A stretch of 64,000 bases of DNA, taken from Zonotrichia leucophrys gambelii. Lineage: Eukaryota > Chordata > Aves > Passeriformes > Passerellidae. The stretch spans positions 2,873,501-2,937,500 of the forward strand of contig NC_088174.1 of assembly GCF_028769735.1 (NCBI RefSeq), in the 5' to 3' direction. Numbering within the stretch: position 1 is the first letter of the stretch; each line of letters begins with the position of its first letter. The position numbers and the translations under genes were made by a program. This document shows positions 44,791 through 56,624 of the stretch, piece by piece. The notes below the pieces were generated by a model. That model was not told where the DNA came from, did no database searches, and saw nothing but the letters and a program-made list of their open reading frames with translations.

Positions 44791-46711
44791 ATAGGATTTC
44801 CTTGCAATTTTCTGTTATTTTCCCATTCTGCTCACATGGAAGCTCACCTTCCTCTGTTTAACTGGACAGGACCCTGCTGTTGAGGCTGGACTGAGAGCCT
44901 GTGAGGGCTCTCCTGAATTTCCAGGCTCATTTCCCCAGGGCAGGAGGCAGCAGGGATGGGCAGGAGCCTGTGTAGGTTGCTCCAGGGAATGAGCCAATAA
45001 AACGTTCACAGCACATGAGGCACTTGCAGGAGGATCTGGGAATTCAGCTGTGGAGAAGGGATTTGAGAGAGGCTCCTGCCAGTTTCAAACTTTTTTTTTG
45101 GCAAGTGAGGGTTTTGGACTCTGCCACCTTTGAAAGAGGAGCCTGGGGAGGGTGGGTTGGAGGGGATGGGCTCTGTGGGAGGCACAAATCACAGCTGGGC
45201 TGTTGGCAGTCCCAGATCTTCTATATTGTTATTTATGCAGTCAATTAGAGAGCCATGTGTGCCTGATGCACCTCTGACCACCAGAGCAGCACGTAGCAGC
45301 ACTCCCAGCTCCCTCCCCAGCTCTGCAGAGTCACTTTTCACAGAAATGTGCCCTTCTTGCCACCTAAAAAGCAAAATTTCTATCAAAATTCTGTGTTGTT
45401 GGAATCCAGCTCGGGCCATGTTGTGCCTGGGGCCATTGGCAGGTTCCAGGGCTCATTAGGTGTGGGAATAGGAACCTCCCATCCGACACAGAAATGTTGT
45501 CAGGGAGGGCCATAAAGATTTCATCTCGGTCTTGGTGACAATAAAATGTGAGATTTGATAATCAGAACATGCTGTGACAGCTGCTTGTAGACGTTTTCTG
45601 GGCTGTAATGTCAATCTGCATCTCTTGTCAACGCTCTATTCAGCAGAATTTGCTGAGATGCCCTTGCCTCCTTGGAGAAATGACGAAGGAAATAGCCCTT
45701 AGCTCAGCAAAACTGCTCTGAGCAAGAGATTTTTGGTAGGATAACTGCCTGCAAACTAACCAATATGTTGTTTTTTTTTTTTCTTGTATGAAATGCCTGT
45801 TGTTCCAAGATAAACTTTCAAATAAAATTTTCCATTAAAAACCTGCATGAAAAATACTTCCATTTTGCTTGTCATTATTAATAACACTGCTCTATGAACA
45901 GGGGAACTAAGACATTAATCAAAACCCCTAATATCTATATATTAAATATCCAGCTTCAAATCTGATGTGGAAATGAATTTTTTAAAACATTAGTTTTCAA
46001 TAGGAAGGTATCATTCTTGCTAAATGAGAATGAAGCCCATTATTTTACTTAAGCAGCACATGTGACATAAAACATTAAAGACTTTTCAAAACGTTATTGA
46101 TTTTCTCATAAATGTGACAATTCCAGCAAATTACACCTTCAAAATATACATTACAATAGAAATACCCTCATAGCCATTCTGGGTAGTGACCCTATTAAAA
46201 AAACCTGTTGCCAGCATAGATAAAAACCACTTTCAAAGCCCATATTCCCCCAAAACATTTTCTGGGCCAGGAATGTGCATCCACTCAGCCAGAAAGCCTC
46301 TGGCCTCCTTCCATGGAACTGGTGGGGTGGGATGATGCAGGTTTTGTCTTGCCAAGCTGCAGTTTCAGCCACCTGGACAAAGGGCAGGGTTTGCAGGGGT
46401 GCCCTGAGCCCTGGCAGAGCACCCACCCCGACCTTGCCAGGCTTTCCCTGGGCTCCTCCAGCTCCCAAATGATTCCCTGCTCCCAGCCCCCTGCCCTGGC
46501 TCTCAATGCGGCAGTGCAAGTTGTAAAAGAAAGAAATCTCTGTCTTTATGAAGATGTTTTCTTTTCCAGTGAGGAGGACGGAGCTCCCCTGCTCCCTTTG
46601 GCACCCAAAATCTGCTGCCTCCAACGCTGCTCTGCAGCCCCCAGACGTGCTGGGCACCCACCAACACCCTCAACCCACTGCCCTCTGAGGCAAACTGCTG
46701 CAAACAAACCC
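44791..46711. other. Unassigned, partly conserved-looking sequence
   Basis: No gene recognised. The portion at about 45480-46150 is repeat-free and AT-rich and resembles conserved non-coding DNA, except for a T-run at 45770-45782. No exon structure is visible. Confidence 0.45.
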
Positions 46712-46737
46712 CACAGCAGGGTTACACTGGATATTAG
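46712..46737 (+). mobile_element. CR1 LINE fragment, left part of an interrupted copy
   Basis: The bases acactggatattag match CR1 just before the gaagaaatt block, which is found at 47417 beyond the inserted LTR. The last five bases, attag, form the LTR target-site duplication. The left limit is uncertain because the match is short. Confidence 0.6.
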
Positions 46738-47411
46738 TGTTGAAGATTGCAAGGCAAGATGTTTTCTATTACCATCTGTATGGCAGATTACCTTTGTCAA
46801 GGGGGCAGTTTGCCTTATCTCTCTCTTTGAGTGACCACATTCACTCCTCCCTGGGAGGGGACATTGCTGATAACAGCTATTGAATGTCCCTGCATGGCTG
46901 ATAAGGACTACAGCATCCCATTGGGAGATGTGAGCCCAGAGGGAGGAGCCAAGCATTCCTACCTGGATATAATCCAGAGGTTTTGAGACACCAGCACAGC
47001 TTCTCCACTGGATTCCCCAGAGGAACAGCAGCTGCCTCTCCTTCCCCTGGATCTTCAGAGGAAGAATCCATCCTTCTCTACAGGATCCTGCTCCAGCAGA
47101 ACCACCCCTGACCCTGCAGGAGGGCTGAGCCACAATTCCAATGGGACTGCTGCCAACACCCTGACCCACAGGGTGTCAGGCTGGGTTCTGACTCTGGCAG
47201 TGTTGTTCTAGTGTACTGCATTGTTTATTTTATCCTTTTTTTTTTCCTTTCCCTATTAAAGAACTGTTATTTCCTGCTCCCATATTTTTGCCTGAGAGCC
47301 CCTTAATTTAAAATTTATAGCAATTTGGAGGGGTGGGGAGGGTTTACATTCTCCATTTCAGGGGAGGCTCCTGCCTTCCTTAGCAGACTCCTGTCTTTCC
47401 AAACCAAGACA
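46738..47411 (+). mobile_element. Solo LTR, group LTR-C (ERVL-like), nested in CR1
   Basis: The 674-bp element runs tgttgaagattg to ccaaaccaagaca and is flanked by a perfect 5-bp duplication, attag (46733-46737 and 47412-47416). A 5-bp duplication is typical of ERVL. A TATA-like gatataa (46966-46972) and ATTAAA (47255-47260) give plus orientation. A T-run lies near 47237-47246. Copies at 52312 and 63637 are very similar, so the group was active relatively recently. No internal region is present. Confidence 0.9.
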
Positions 47412-47638
47412 ATTAGGAAGAGATTTTTCCCTGTGAGGGTGGGCAGGCCCTGGCACAGGGTGCCCAGAGCAGCTGTGGCTGCCCCTGGATCCCTGGCAGA
47501 GCCCAAGACCAGGCTGAACAGGGCTTGGAGCACCTTGGGACAATGGGAGGTGTCCCTGCCCATGAAACTAGATGATTTAGGGTTGGAATTAGATGGTCTT
47601 GAAGACGCCTCCCAACCCAAACCATTCGGTAATTCTGT
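47412..47638 (+). mobile_element. CR1 LINE 3' end, right part of the interrupted copy
   Basis: The CR1 resumes with attaggaagagatttttccc, gtgggcaggccctggcac, ctgcccctggatccctgg and ends gatggtcttgaagacgcctc, ccattcggtaattctgtg. One duplicated line (gatgatttagggttggaatt) is inserted before the end. Confidence 0.92.
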
Positions 47639-47990
47639 GCCCTTAGATGACAGGCACATTAAAAATTGCAGCCTGGCTGCAGTCGAGCCGTGCTGCACAA
47701 ACAAAACCCTTCCAGTTGTGTGCAGCAGCTCCTTCTCCTTGCCTGCCTCACACAGCTCCTCCAGCCATCCCCAGGCTTTCTGTCAGTGATTAATGCACAG
47801 CAGGAGCAGCTGGAGAGCCTCAGATGGAGCAGGCTGCACGAAATGGATTGCTTTGGTAAATGACAGTGAAAATGCCATTTTTCCCCTTGTGAACACCCCA
47901 GCAGGCTCTGGAACCATCCCAGCACAATGGGGCAAATTTATTTGAGGACCACATTCACTGGGGATGTTTGGGGCTTTCAGAGGACACAGC
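47639..47990. other. Unassigned sequence
   Basis: No gene or element recognised. Confidence 0.5.
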
Positions 47991-48008
47991 TGCACCCAGG
48001 GTAGCCCA

Positions 48009-48395
48009 TGGTGGTGTTTGAGGGTCCCCAGGATGAGGGAAGAGATGAGAATCTTGACTCCATGTTTCAGAGGGCTGATTTATTATTTTATTATATATAT
48101 TATATTAAGAGAAAATGATATATTAGAACTGTACTAAAGAAAGAGAGAAAAGAGACATCAGAAGGCTAGCAAAGGAATGAATAATAAAATCTTGTGACTG
48201 ACCAGAGTCTCAACACTGCTGGACTGGGATTGGTCATTAAGTAAAAACATGGAACCAATCAAAGATGCACCTGTTGGTAAGCAACCTCCAGACCACATTC
48301 CAAGCAATCAGATAATTATTGTTGACATTTCTTTTCTGAGGCTTCTCAGGAGAAAAATCCTGGTGAAGGGATTTTTCAGAAAAGATATCCGTGAA
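48009..48395 (-). mobile_element. LTR, group LTR-A, diverged copy
   Basis: Colinear with the other LTR-A copies (aggatgagggaagagatgag, catgtttcagagggctgatt, gattggtcattaa, gatgcacctgttg, cttctcaggagaaaaatcc) but more diverged and with a small insertion near 48105 and another near 48270. It ends at gatatccgtga exactly where an LTR-B copy begins. No clear target-site duplication. Confidence 0.78.
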
Positions 48396-49020
48396 AGTCA
48401 GGACCCAGCACATCCCTCTGGCTGTCCTGAGCAGCCAAGACCCCTACCAGGGGGCTCAGAGACCCTGGCACAGAGCCCAAAACACCTGTGGGTTTGATTA
48501 TGACCCATGGAGCAAATTACCAACCTTGTATGAAGATCAGCAAGCCACAACAGTTTAGGTAGAATAATAGTGAAATTATCACGGGGTGAAAAATAGATTT
48601 TTTGTGGTTTTTAGAATGGGGGTTCAGGGGGCAAGATGGAGGAATCTGGGTGTGTCCAGCCTTTCTCCTTCTTCTTCTTGGCCTCCATCTTCTGCTGTGA
48701 TGGTGGCACTCACAGATTGGTTTAGAGTAGAAGCTCACTGTCTAACATAGGTGATGGGTATTGGAAAGTAACTGTAAACATTGTACAGGTAGTTTTTAGT
48801 ATAAAGACATAACACTGCCCTGGGGGCAGGCAGAGTGCCTGGAACTGTCCTGCTGGATGGACCTCGGCAGGGCAGGAGAAAATTTATTATAGATAAGAAA
48901 CAATAAACAACCTTGAGACCGAGAAATGAAAAGCCCTGACTCCTTCTTCAAGCACTGGGCTGGGAAAAGAGACTTTGGAACTCTTCTCGGGGTCCCTGTG
49001 AGCAGCTGGAGATCCCAACA
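48396..49020 (+). mobile_element. LTR, group LTR-B, adjoining the LTR-A copy
   Basis: About 625 bp from agtcaggaccc to gatcccaaca, colinear with the group: ggctcagagaccctggcaca, aatgggggttcaggggg, gaagctcactgtctaac, TATA-like agtataaag (near 48797) and AATAAA (near 48902). The start shows AG where others have TG. No matching duplication was found; see the junction finding. Confidence 0.82.
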
Positions 49021-49884
49021 AGTGACAGCACCCCGTGACTGAGTCCTTGTATTGAGCCAGGAGATCCCTGGATGTGTGACATGGAGCCATCCTCTCTCCT
49101 CTGCCCTGCTCCACCTGCAGTGTTTTATTGCAATTCCTTGGGCTGCAGCGGGACTCCTCTGCAGAGAGCAGGTGGCTGGGAGAGCCAAGATAAAGGATGT
49201 GCTTTGCAGTCAGCTTTAAAGCAAGAGTGATAACTGTTCAAAGGAGTCCACCAAAAGTTGGGCTGCTATGGTTGTTTAATTAACTTGAAAAATGGGCTTT
49301 TGCTTTTCTGTTCTTCTTATTCTTTTAATATAATTTTGCCTTTCCCCAGCTAAATATGTGTCAAAAGCTGCAGTTATTTTGCTTGGAGCAAAAATCACTG
49401 CTTCCTTCCCTGTTTTTGTTGTTGTCCTCTATATAATACTGAGAACATAAGAACACAAAAATGTGGCTCTGTAACAGCTTTTGCATTTTATCAGGCCCAA
49501 GTGCACATAAATACCTCTGTGTGTGTGTATACATTATTACTGTTCTAACACTGAGATTGGGTGGGTTTTGCCACCCCTAAAGAGTGAGAAACCCTGATTT
49601 AGGGGAGGTTCCTGCTCTCCCTGGTGCCATTTGCATTTTGCCTTCACTGACACTATCCACAATGTAATAAGAAGGAAATAAATCCTCCTTTCTTTTTACC
49701 AGTGAACCAATGTTTTCCTTCCCTCACTTTACAACTCCACAGCCTTTATGCTTTTAACTCCCCTGAGTATTTTAGGTTGTAGCTTGCATTCCATGTGCTG
49801 TACAATCAAGAGCCCAGCTGGAGCAGAAAATTCCTAAAGGCACAAAGCCTCTGTTGTTGGATGCTGCCAGGATGAAATGAGCAC
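49021..49884. other. Unassigned intergenic sequence
   Basis: No gene recognised. Small TG run (tgtgtgtgtgta) near 49520. Confidence 0.5.
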
Positions 49885-50020
49885 TTGAACACTTCCCCAT
49901 CCCTGGAAGTGTTCAAAGCCAGGCTGGATGGAGTTCTGAGCAACCTGGTCTAGTGCAAGGCAGGGGGTTTGGAAGGAGAAGATCTTTCAGGTCTCTTTCA
50001 ACTCAAACCATTTTATGAAA
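49885..50020 (+). mobile_element. CR1 LINE 3' fragment
   Basis: A sense CR1 3' end with ccctggaagtgttcaaagcc, aggctggatggagttctgag, caacctggtctagtg and caggtctctttcaactcaaa, ending ccattttatgaaa. It belongs to a subfamily unlike most copies here. Confidence 0.9.
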
Positions 50021-50089
50021 ATCAGGTTTTTGCCCTCTATCTAGAGGGACATTGTGCTCTAGATTTATACTAGGGATGAATATACACAT

Positions 50090-50104
50090 ATGAATATACA
50101 TATA

Positions 50105-50140
<36 letters not shown>

Positions 50141-50162
50141 TGTATGTATGTATGTATGTATA
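50090..50162. repeat. (TA)n then (TATG)n microsatellite
   Basis: A short TA run is followed by about twelve TATG units. The minus-strand ORF with a Thr-Tyr-Ile-His repeat is its translation. Confidence 0.95.
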
Positions 50163-50474
50163 AACACATACATGTGTAGAGAACCACTGAGATTTTTTAA
50201 TTTTTTTTATATTTTTCATTGAATGTCTGAAATGCAAGTGCAGAGGAGAGATCCTGCGCTTGGGAAATGCAGGTAATATCAGCACCCTCTGCTCTGCCAA
50301 GCTCAGAGCCTCGGGGATATATCAGCTTCAGTGAAATTCAGAGATGGGATCTAAATTCAGAATCTTTCCTGCTTCTATCTCTTCCAAGTTTACTGCTTGG
50401 GAAAAGTTTTCCAGCTTGCAGTAAAACCCATTGGTGAGATTTCCAAGACTTTCCACCTGGCCTAGAGGAAGGGG
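50163..50474. other. Unassigned sequence
   Basis: No gene or element recognised. Confidence 0.5.
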
Positions 50475-50555
50475 AGCCTGCCCATGGCAGAGGGGCTGGA
50501 ATGGGGTGAGATTTAAGGTCCCTTCCCACCCAAACCACTCTGGGATTCTCTGGCT
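50475..50555 (+). mobile_element. CR1 LINE 3' end, short
   Basis: Only the last part of CR1 is present: cctgcccatggcagaggggc, tggaatggggtgagatttaa, ggtcccttcccacccaaacc, actctgggattctctgg. It is strongly 5'-truncated. Confidence 0.85.
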
Positions 50556-52285
50556 TTGTCCCAGGGCGTGTCACCACCCTCTCCCCGAGCCCAGGGGTGT
50601 CACTGATGTGATAATGATGCCTTGACACCCCAGCTGATGCCGTGTGACAGTGACTGATGACTCCTGTATCATTAGGGATTTCCTTTCCTCCCCCTTTGGG
50701 GGAACATCAGGAGATCTGTTTGCTAAACAAGAAGTAGTGCCCTGCCTCCTTCCCGGGTAAAAACTCCCCCCCAGAAAGAGGGAGGATCCAAATTTGCAAT
50801 TCCAATGTGAGGAGCTGGTGCCACATGGGTGGTGCTGCAGCTCTGCACCCCTCGAGGCAAGGAGGCTGCCAGGGGAACGTGCCAGAACCGAACACCCACC
50901 ACTTGTCACTCTGCTGCTGCTGCACACAAAGCTCTGCTCCGCCACGCTGCTCTCCCGCTTCCTCCAGGGTTACACTGACATCTTTTATGTCCTTTAATAG
51001 CACCTGCTGTTAGACACCAAATGACAGCAATAGATTGGAGAGTTTATAAAAGCTCGTGGAGGGCTTTCAGATCAGGAGGCAGCTCTGAAGCTGCCTGTGA
51101 GTTTTACACACGCATGGGAAATGCATATGAGGACAGCCTTAAATTTTTATTTTTTTTTTTAAACTGAACTTTGTTATTCAGGCACACTCAAAAAAGTGGA
51201 ATAAAGAGTCTTGAGTTCCAACAGCTAATGCAGAATCAAAGATGTGATGAACAATCACATCATTATATGTCAGGAGTGAAGTTAATTTTAATGTAGTGAA
51301 ATTTCACATTAAAAGCTAAAAATATATAGGGATGACATCCATTTAAAGTGTGCTCTTATGAGAAAAGTTAAACTCTGTGTGTCTGCTTGTCTTCTGACTT
51401 GGCACTGCTGCATCCAGAGCCAAAATGTTCACCCAGGATGATCTCTGTGACTTTTTTGATAATCTGTGTTCATTATGGATTATTCTCCAATGTGCTGCAA
51501 GGTCAATGGGCATAAGGCTCCTCTGAGGGGTTGGGGATTTTCTGTGCCACTTTGGAAGAGGAGGTGAGCCTTGGAAATTCAAATAGCACTTGATTTGTGG
51601 GTGAGAAAGAACACCTCTGTGCAGGGAATATTCAATTTCCAGATGTCTTTTCTCTCTGCTTCTCCCCCACTGCACACCCTGAGTGCTCAGTAACCTCTGG
51701 ACTACTCAAAGAGAGCTGAATGAAAGATCTGATCAGCTCAGAGCAGCACAGCAGAAACACTTCCAAAATTGAAAGCAGGCAGGTTCTGTGGGCAATAACA
51801 CTGAAACGCGCCTTTGGGACTGTTCTTATTTTCACATCCAGTTTCACAGAATGCTCCATGCTGCATCTGATGACAAGGGACGCCACAGTCTCTCCCCAGG
51901 ACGAGGCACGCTGAAGCCTCAACATGCACCCAAGACATTCCCACTGGTTTCTTGGCCACAAACAGGTCCAGAGGATGCTGTGTGTGAAGCCAAATGGTGC
52001 TCCAAGAGTGCCTCACATCACAGTGTCAACACCAAAGGTGAATCATTGCCCCAGGTGGTGGCAAGAGCCTTGGTCTGGGAAGGATGATGGTCAGTGGGGC
52101 AGTGGAGCTGTCACAGCACTATTTGGGTCTTAAATTCACTTTCATTGCCATGGTAGGCTGGATGGGAGGGTCACCAGAGGGAAGGTGATCAGGCCTTGGT
52201 GGCAACCCTGGTGAACCTGGCAGGGTGACCTCCAGTCTGTAAAGGGGCTTGGAGAGCTGAAAAGAGCTGAAAGCTGGCATGTTGA
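50556..52285. other. Unassigned intergenic sequence
   Basis: No gene recognised. AT-rich unique sequence at about 51120-51340 includes a T-run (51150-51161). Confidence 0.5.
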
Positions 52286-53053
52286 AATGCTGAAATATCA
52301 GTTTGTATGTGTGTTGAAGATTACAAGGCAAGATGTTTTCAATTACCCTCTCTATGGCAGATTATCTTTTGTCAAGGGGGCAGTTTGCCTCATCTCTCTC
52401 TCTGAGTGACCACAATCACTCATCCCTTGGGAGGGGACGTTGCTGATAACAGCTATTGAATGTCCCTGCATGGCTGATAAGAACTACAGCATCCCATTGG
52501 GAGATGTGAGCCCAGAGGGAGGAGCCAAGCATTCCTACCCAGATATAATCCAGAGGTTTTGAGACACCAGCACGGCTTCTCCACGGGATTCCCCAGAGGA
52601 ACAGCAGCTGCCTCTCCTTCCCCTGGATCTTCAGAGGAAGAATCCATCCTTCTCTACAGGATCCTGCTCCAGCAGAACCACCCCTGACACTGCAGGAGGG
52701 CTGAGCCACAATTCCAATGGGACTGCTGCCAACACCCTGAGCCACAGGGTGTCAGGCTGGGTTCTGACTCTGTCAGTGCTGTTCTAGTGTACTGCATTGT
52801 TTATTTTATCCTTTTTTTTTTCTTTCCCTATTAAAGAACTGTTATTTCCTGCTCCCATATTTTTGCCTGAGAGCCCCTTAATTTAAAATTTATAGCAATT
52901 TGGAGGGATGGGGAGGGTTCACATTCTCCATTTCAGGGGAGGCTCCTGCCTTCCTTAGCAGACTCCTGTCTTTCCAAACCAAGGCAATGTGATGCTCCTT
53001 CACCAGAGCCTGTCAATGCTGAAACACCAGTTTGTATGTGATGCTCCTTCACC
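52286..53053. repeat. 49-bp tandem duplication split by an LTR
   Basis: The word aatgctgaaatatcagtttg plus tatgtg lies at 52286-52311; its continuation, atgctccttcacc and agagcctgtc, lies right of the LTR (52992-53014); a second copy of the unit (aatgctgaaacaccagtttg, tatgtgatgctccttcacc) follows at 53015-53053. Removing the LTR and one copy of its 5-bp duplication leaves a direct two-copy tandem of 49 bp. The duplication therefore predates the LTR, or arose around it. Confidence 0.8.
52312..52986 (+). mobile_element. Solo LTR, group LTR-C (ERVL-like)
   Basis: The 675-bp element runs tgttgaagatta to ccaaaccaaggca with a perfect 5-bp duplication atgtg (52307-52311 and 52987-52991). It differs from the copy at 46738 by scattered substitutions and a few small indels. 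No internal region is present. Confidence 0.92.
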
Positions 53054-56000
53054 TGAACCTTCCTGGCTCAGTGTGAAGTGCCTCTGCAGCAGAGAGGACC
53101 TTGGCACAGCTCAGCAGGACCTTGAATTTTGCTCAGGCTCATCCCAGGGCAGAGCCCCCTTTGGCATCAGCAAAACGTGGTGCCCGAGATGCTGGGACTG
53201 GAATAAGGAATAAAATCCAACATTCAGCTGTTCCCGGGCTGCAGGAGCAGCACCTGCCAGGACAGAGCTGCAGCTGCTCTTCCCACTGCTCCCAAGGACC
53301 AGGCAACGTGAGCACTACAATTACTGAGCACAATTAATTCATTCTTGATTCAGCTTTCATTTCAATGTTCTCCAAGGGGAATCTTCCTGAGACTCAAGAC
53401 TGGAAAGCACAGTGCAGGCAAAGCAGAACTTGTTCAATGTAACAGTGCAGACGTCTCCCTCCCACAGAAATTATATTGTGGATGGGAGATTATTCTATCT
53501 CTCACTCTGCATTTTTACATTCTGTTTACTAGAGCAGCCTGAGACAAAACCCTTGTGTTTCCTAACATGGAGAAACCTGGCAGATCCCTCACATTTTTCA
53601 CAGCTCTTCCTCACCAGCTCACTTTCCTGTGTGTTTTTGGTAGTACCACAGCGAGAGTAAGGAGAGTAACAAGTGCTGGACTCCAGCAAGTCCCAATATA
53701 AACTCGCCTCAGTGGGAAAAAAATTTATCATCTTGCCTCATTTTATTTCCTATACAGAGCTAAATGAATCATATAAGAGGGATCACAGGCTGAAGGAGGC
53801 AGTGATTTGCAGGAAGATTTGTTTCCAGTGCTTTTGAGCAGCATGGAAAAAATGGATCAGATCAGAAACACGAGCCCAGAAAGGACCAGGATAGATCTGA
53901 CTCTTTAGGATTAATTTTCTTTTAAGATGCCTATTGTAAGAAATGTGATTATGTAAAAGATGACACAGTTACAGATTAGGAGTGATGGGCTGAGGAAATA
54001 GCAGATAAAAGAAGAAAAGAATAAAAGCAAAAGCTGAAATGGGTCAATTAATTATCTTTAAAAACTATATATAATTTTGGAGGAAATAGTGTCTTTCTGA
54101 AATGGTGCCAACCTTTGATCACATCTCCCTGGCTGTACTAAATCATCCTCTGAGGAAATTCAGGTGGGAGTATGTGTGTGTCTCTTACTCCTGTCCCCAA
54201 ATTCAGCTCCCACCCCTGCACTGGCTCAGCTGCTCCCATGGAGAGACGGACAAAAATCACCCCTGACCTGAGCTGGGGGAAAGCTTGAAAAGACAGAAGG
54301 GTTTTGCTTTCTCTTGTTGTTCCAGGGGTGATGGTGACTGTGCAGGCTCTGTGCTCCAAGGCTGAGCTACAGCTGAATGTGGCTCGTGGATTTAGGGGTG
54401 GATTTAAGGGAGAGCAGCTCCCAGCAGGGCTGGAAACACTTCCCATGCATCAGGTCTGGTCCTGGTTTCCTGCAGGAGCTCTGGGGCCACCAAGAACAGA
54501 GAAGGTTTGATGTGCCCACAATGGTTAAAAGCTGTGTTTTCCTTCTCTTTTCCTTCTTCACCAATAATTTCCCCCCAAAAGCAATAAAACCAGCAAAAGC
54601 ATCCCAATCCGACTCATTACTTTGTTTGCCACAGGGAAACTGGCTCAAGCTGAGGGTCTCTGGGATTGGTGAGAGCCCTGAGCATGTTCCCCACCTTTGG
54701 CAGGAACAAAGATCCAAAATTTCCCTCAGGGGGTCCTTAGGAGCCTCACTAATCCTTTTTTGGGGACCATCCACTTGGATGCTACACTGAGTTTTTTTCC
54801 TGGGTACAGAATTGTCTGGAAGGTATTTAAAACATTGGCATTCTGAAGAATTACTGCCTCTAATTGTATTTTCAACTTAAATTGGTTTCATAGCACAGGA
54901 GGTGTGAGAGCCTGTGCTGGCAGGCAGAGCTGGTGCTGATCTGCAGCAAGGGTCTCCTCTCCATGCATTCCTCATGTTCAGCTCCCAGACAAGTGGCCAC
55001 AGGGTGAGACCCCACAGAGAACACATCTGCAGAGAAAAATGGTTAGAGCAGCAAAGCTCCTGAAAGCTCTCTGCATGGACTGAGGCAAATGCAGGCCAAT
55101 AAATCATGTGGAGAAGGGAGATGGGGACGTGCACTCTCTCCAGGGCTCACAAGCAGCAGGATTTCATCCAGCTTGTTTTTACAACATTATTTTCACTTGG
55201 GTTGACAGAGCTGGTTGTGCTGTGCACAGGAGATGTGTTTGCTGTGGCAGGAGGCCCTGCTGGTGCCCCACCAGGGTGTGTTTGGTCCTTGCAGGGGCCA
55301 TGGGACACTCTCCATCCTGGGGCTGCAGAAAACAGACCTGAACTGCTCAGTGCATGTGAACATCATGATTCCTAAACCCACACTGATGGAGAGGCACACC
55401 TGGGCCAGTGGAAAGGCTGGGATGGGAAAAGAGGGTGTCTTCACAAGGTTTGCTCAGGTCCCCTCCCATCTGTGCACTCCCAAAGTCCTTTAGCTATGGG
55501 AAGGCACTGTGAGACTAGCAAAGAGTTGTTAATATCTGTTAGACCCAATGTAGAAACATTTTAGAAGATTTAAGGATTTGTGCTCCTCAGGAGCTCTGCA
55601 GACAGCCAGGGTCACAGCATCTTCTGGGTTATTAGAGCAGCTCTGTCAATACTGGCCAAACTAGGCTAAACTGTCTCCTGGTTTCCATAGTGACATTTCT
55701 GCCTGTGTGAGGAATTTTGGGCTCTTCTTTGTTGCACTCAAAAGCACAGAGTAAAACAGAGGCTGAGCAGGCAGTGTGACTGTTTGCATGAAGGGGATGC
55801 CCCAATGGAGCTGCATCCCCAGGGACAGCACAGCACAGATGTGCCTTCCCAGGGCAGGGCAGGGCAGACACACTGATTTCTCTCCCCCGCTTTCTGGTGT
55901 ATAAATACCCAAAAAAAGCAAATTGTCTTCAGCTTTGTTTCCCAGCTGGTAACAGTGTCTGCCCAAGGACTGGCTGTGCTCTGTTTGTTTATATCCAAAA

Positions 56001-56337
56001 TAAGCTCAGAGAGCAGTGCCTGGCACCAGCATGAGGGCAGTGATGGTGCTCTGGTGCATTCAGATGTGATTTTGAACCTCAATTCCCAATCCTTTAAATG
56101 GGAAAATCTCTTCTGCAGAGAGAACCACTGTGACCCTTTTAGCTCTGCTGGTTAATTAGGACCGAACCCTAAATTAAACGCTGCTAATGAGCCTAATTTG
56201 GGGTTACCAGTGGGGTGGTTTAGTCTCCAGCACTGGCCTTTGTGGTGTCCAGTATCCCCAGAATGGTCAGTGCTGTGCTCCAGCACTCCTCCCAGCTCAG
56301 TGGGTGTGGAAGAGCAAATTCTGTGAGCCAGAGAGAA
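53054..56337. other. Unassigned intergenic sequence
   Basis: About 3.3 kb without recognisable gene, RNA or transposon. ORFs reach 137 aa (54377-54790 plus) without domain evidence. Confidence 0.5.
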
Positions 56338-56506
56338 GTTTGATAAGAGGATCCATGTTTGATAAGAGGATCCACGTTTGATAAGAGGATCCATTTTGAT
56401 AAGAGGATCCACGTTTGATAAGAGGATCCATTTTGATAAGAGGATCCACGTTTGATAAGAGGATCCATGTTTAATAAGAGGATCCACGTTTGATAAGAGG
56501 ATCCAC
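56338..56506. repeat. 19-bp tandem array, 9 units, each with a GATA-factor-type motif
   Basis: Nine units of gtttgataagaggatccac or ...cat follow one another, two of them missing the first base (19,19,19,18,19,18,19,19,19 bp). Eight carry TGATAAG, which fits the WGATAR consensus; the eighth unit has TTAATAAG instead. Endings alternate cat/cac through the first eight units, so the array grew partly by copying 37-38-bp dimers. Each unit also contains ggatcc. The minus-strand ORF 56220-56663 is the translated repeat. Confidence 0.95.
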
Positions 56507-56624
56507 ATTTACCCCTGAAAGAATTTTCTACCAAGGTCGTTGACAAAGAAACCAATAAAGAAAAATGGGTTAAAGATCTGGATACTGCAAGGTGGACTGG
56601 CACAGTGGAATTAATAACGTGACA
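56507..56624. other. Unassigned short stretch
   Basis: A short, unconvincing open frame precedes a possible LTR (accaataaagaaaaatgggt). It could be retroviral remnant; no domain can be named. Confidence 0.3.

Noticed and set aside
44283..44807. 174-aa minus-strand ORF rich in Phe, Gly and Trp, looking like membrane segments
   Set aside because: It is the A/C-rich simple repeat read on the T/G strand; hydrophobicity follows from TTT and GGG codons.
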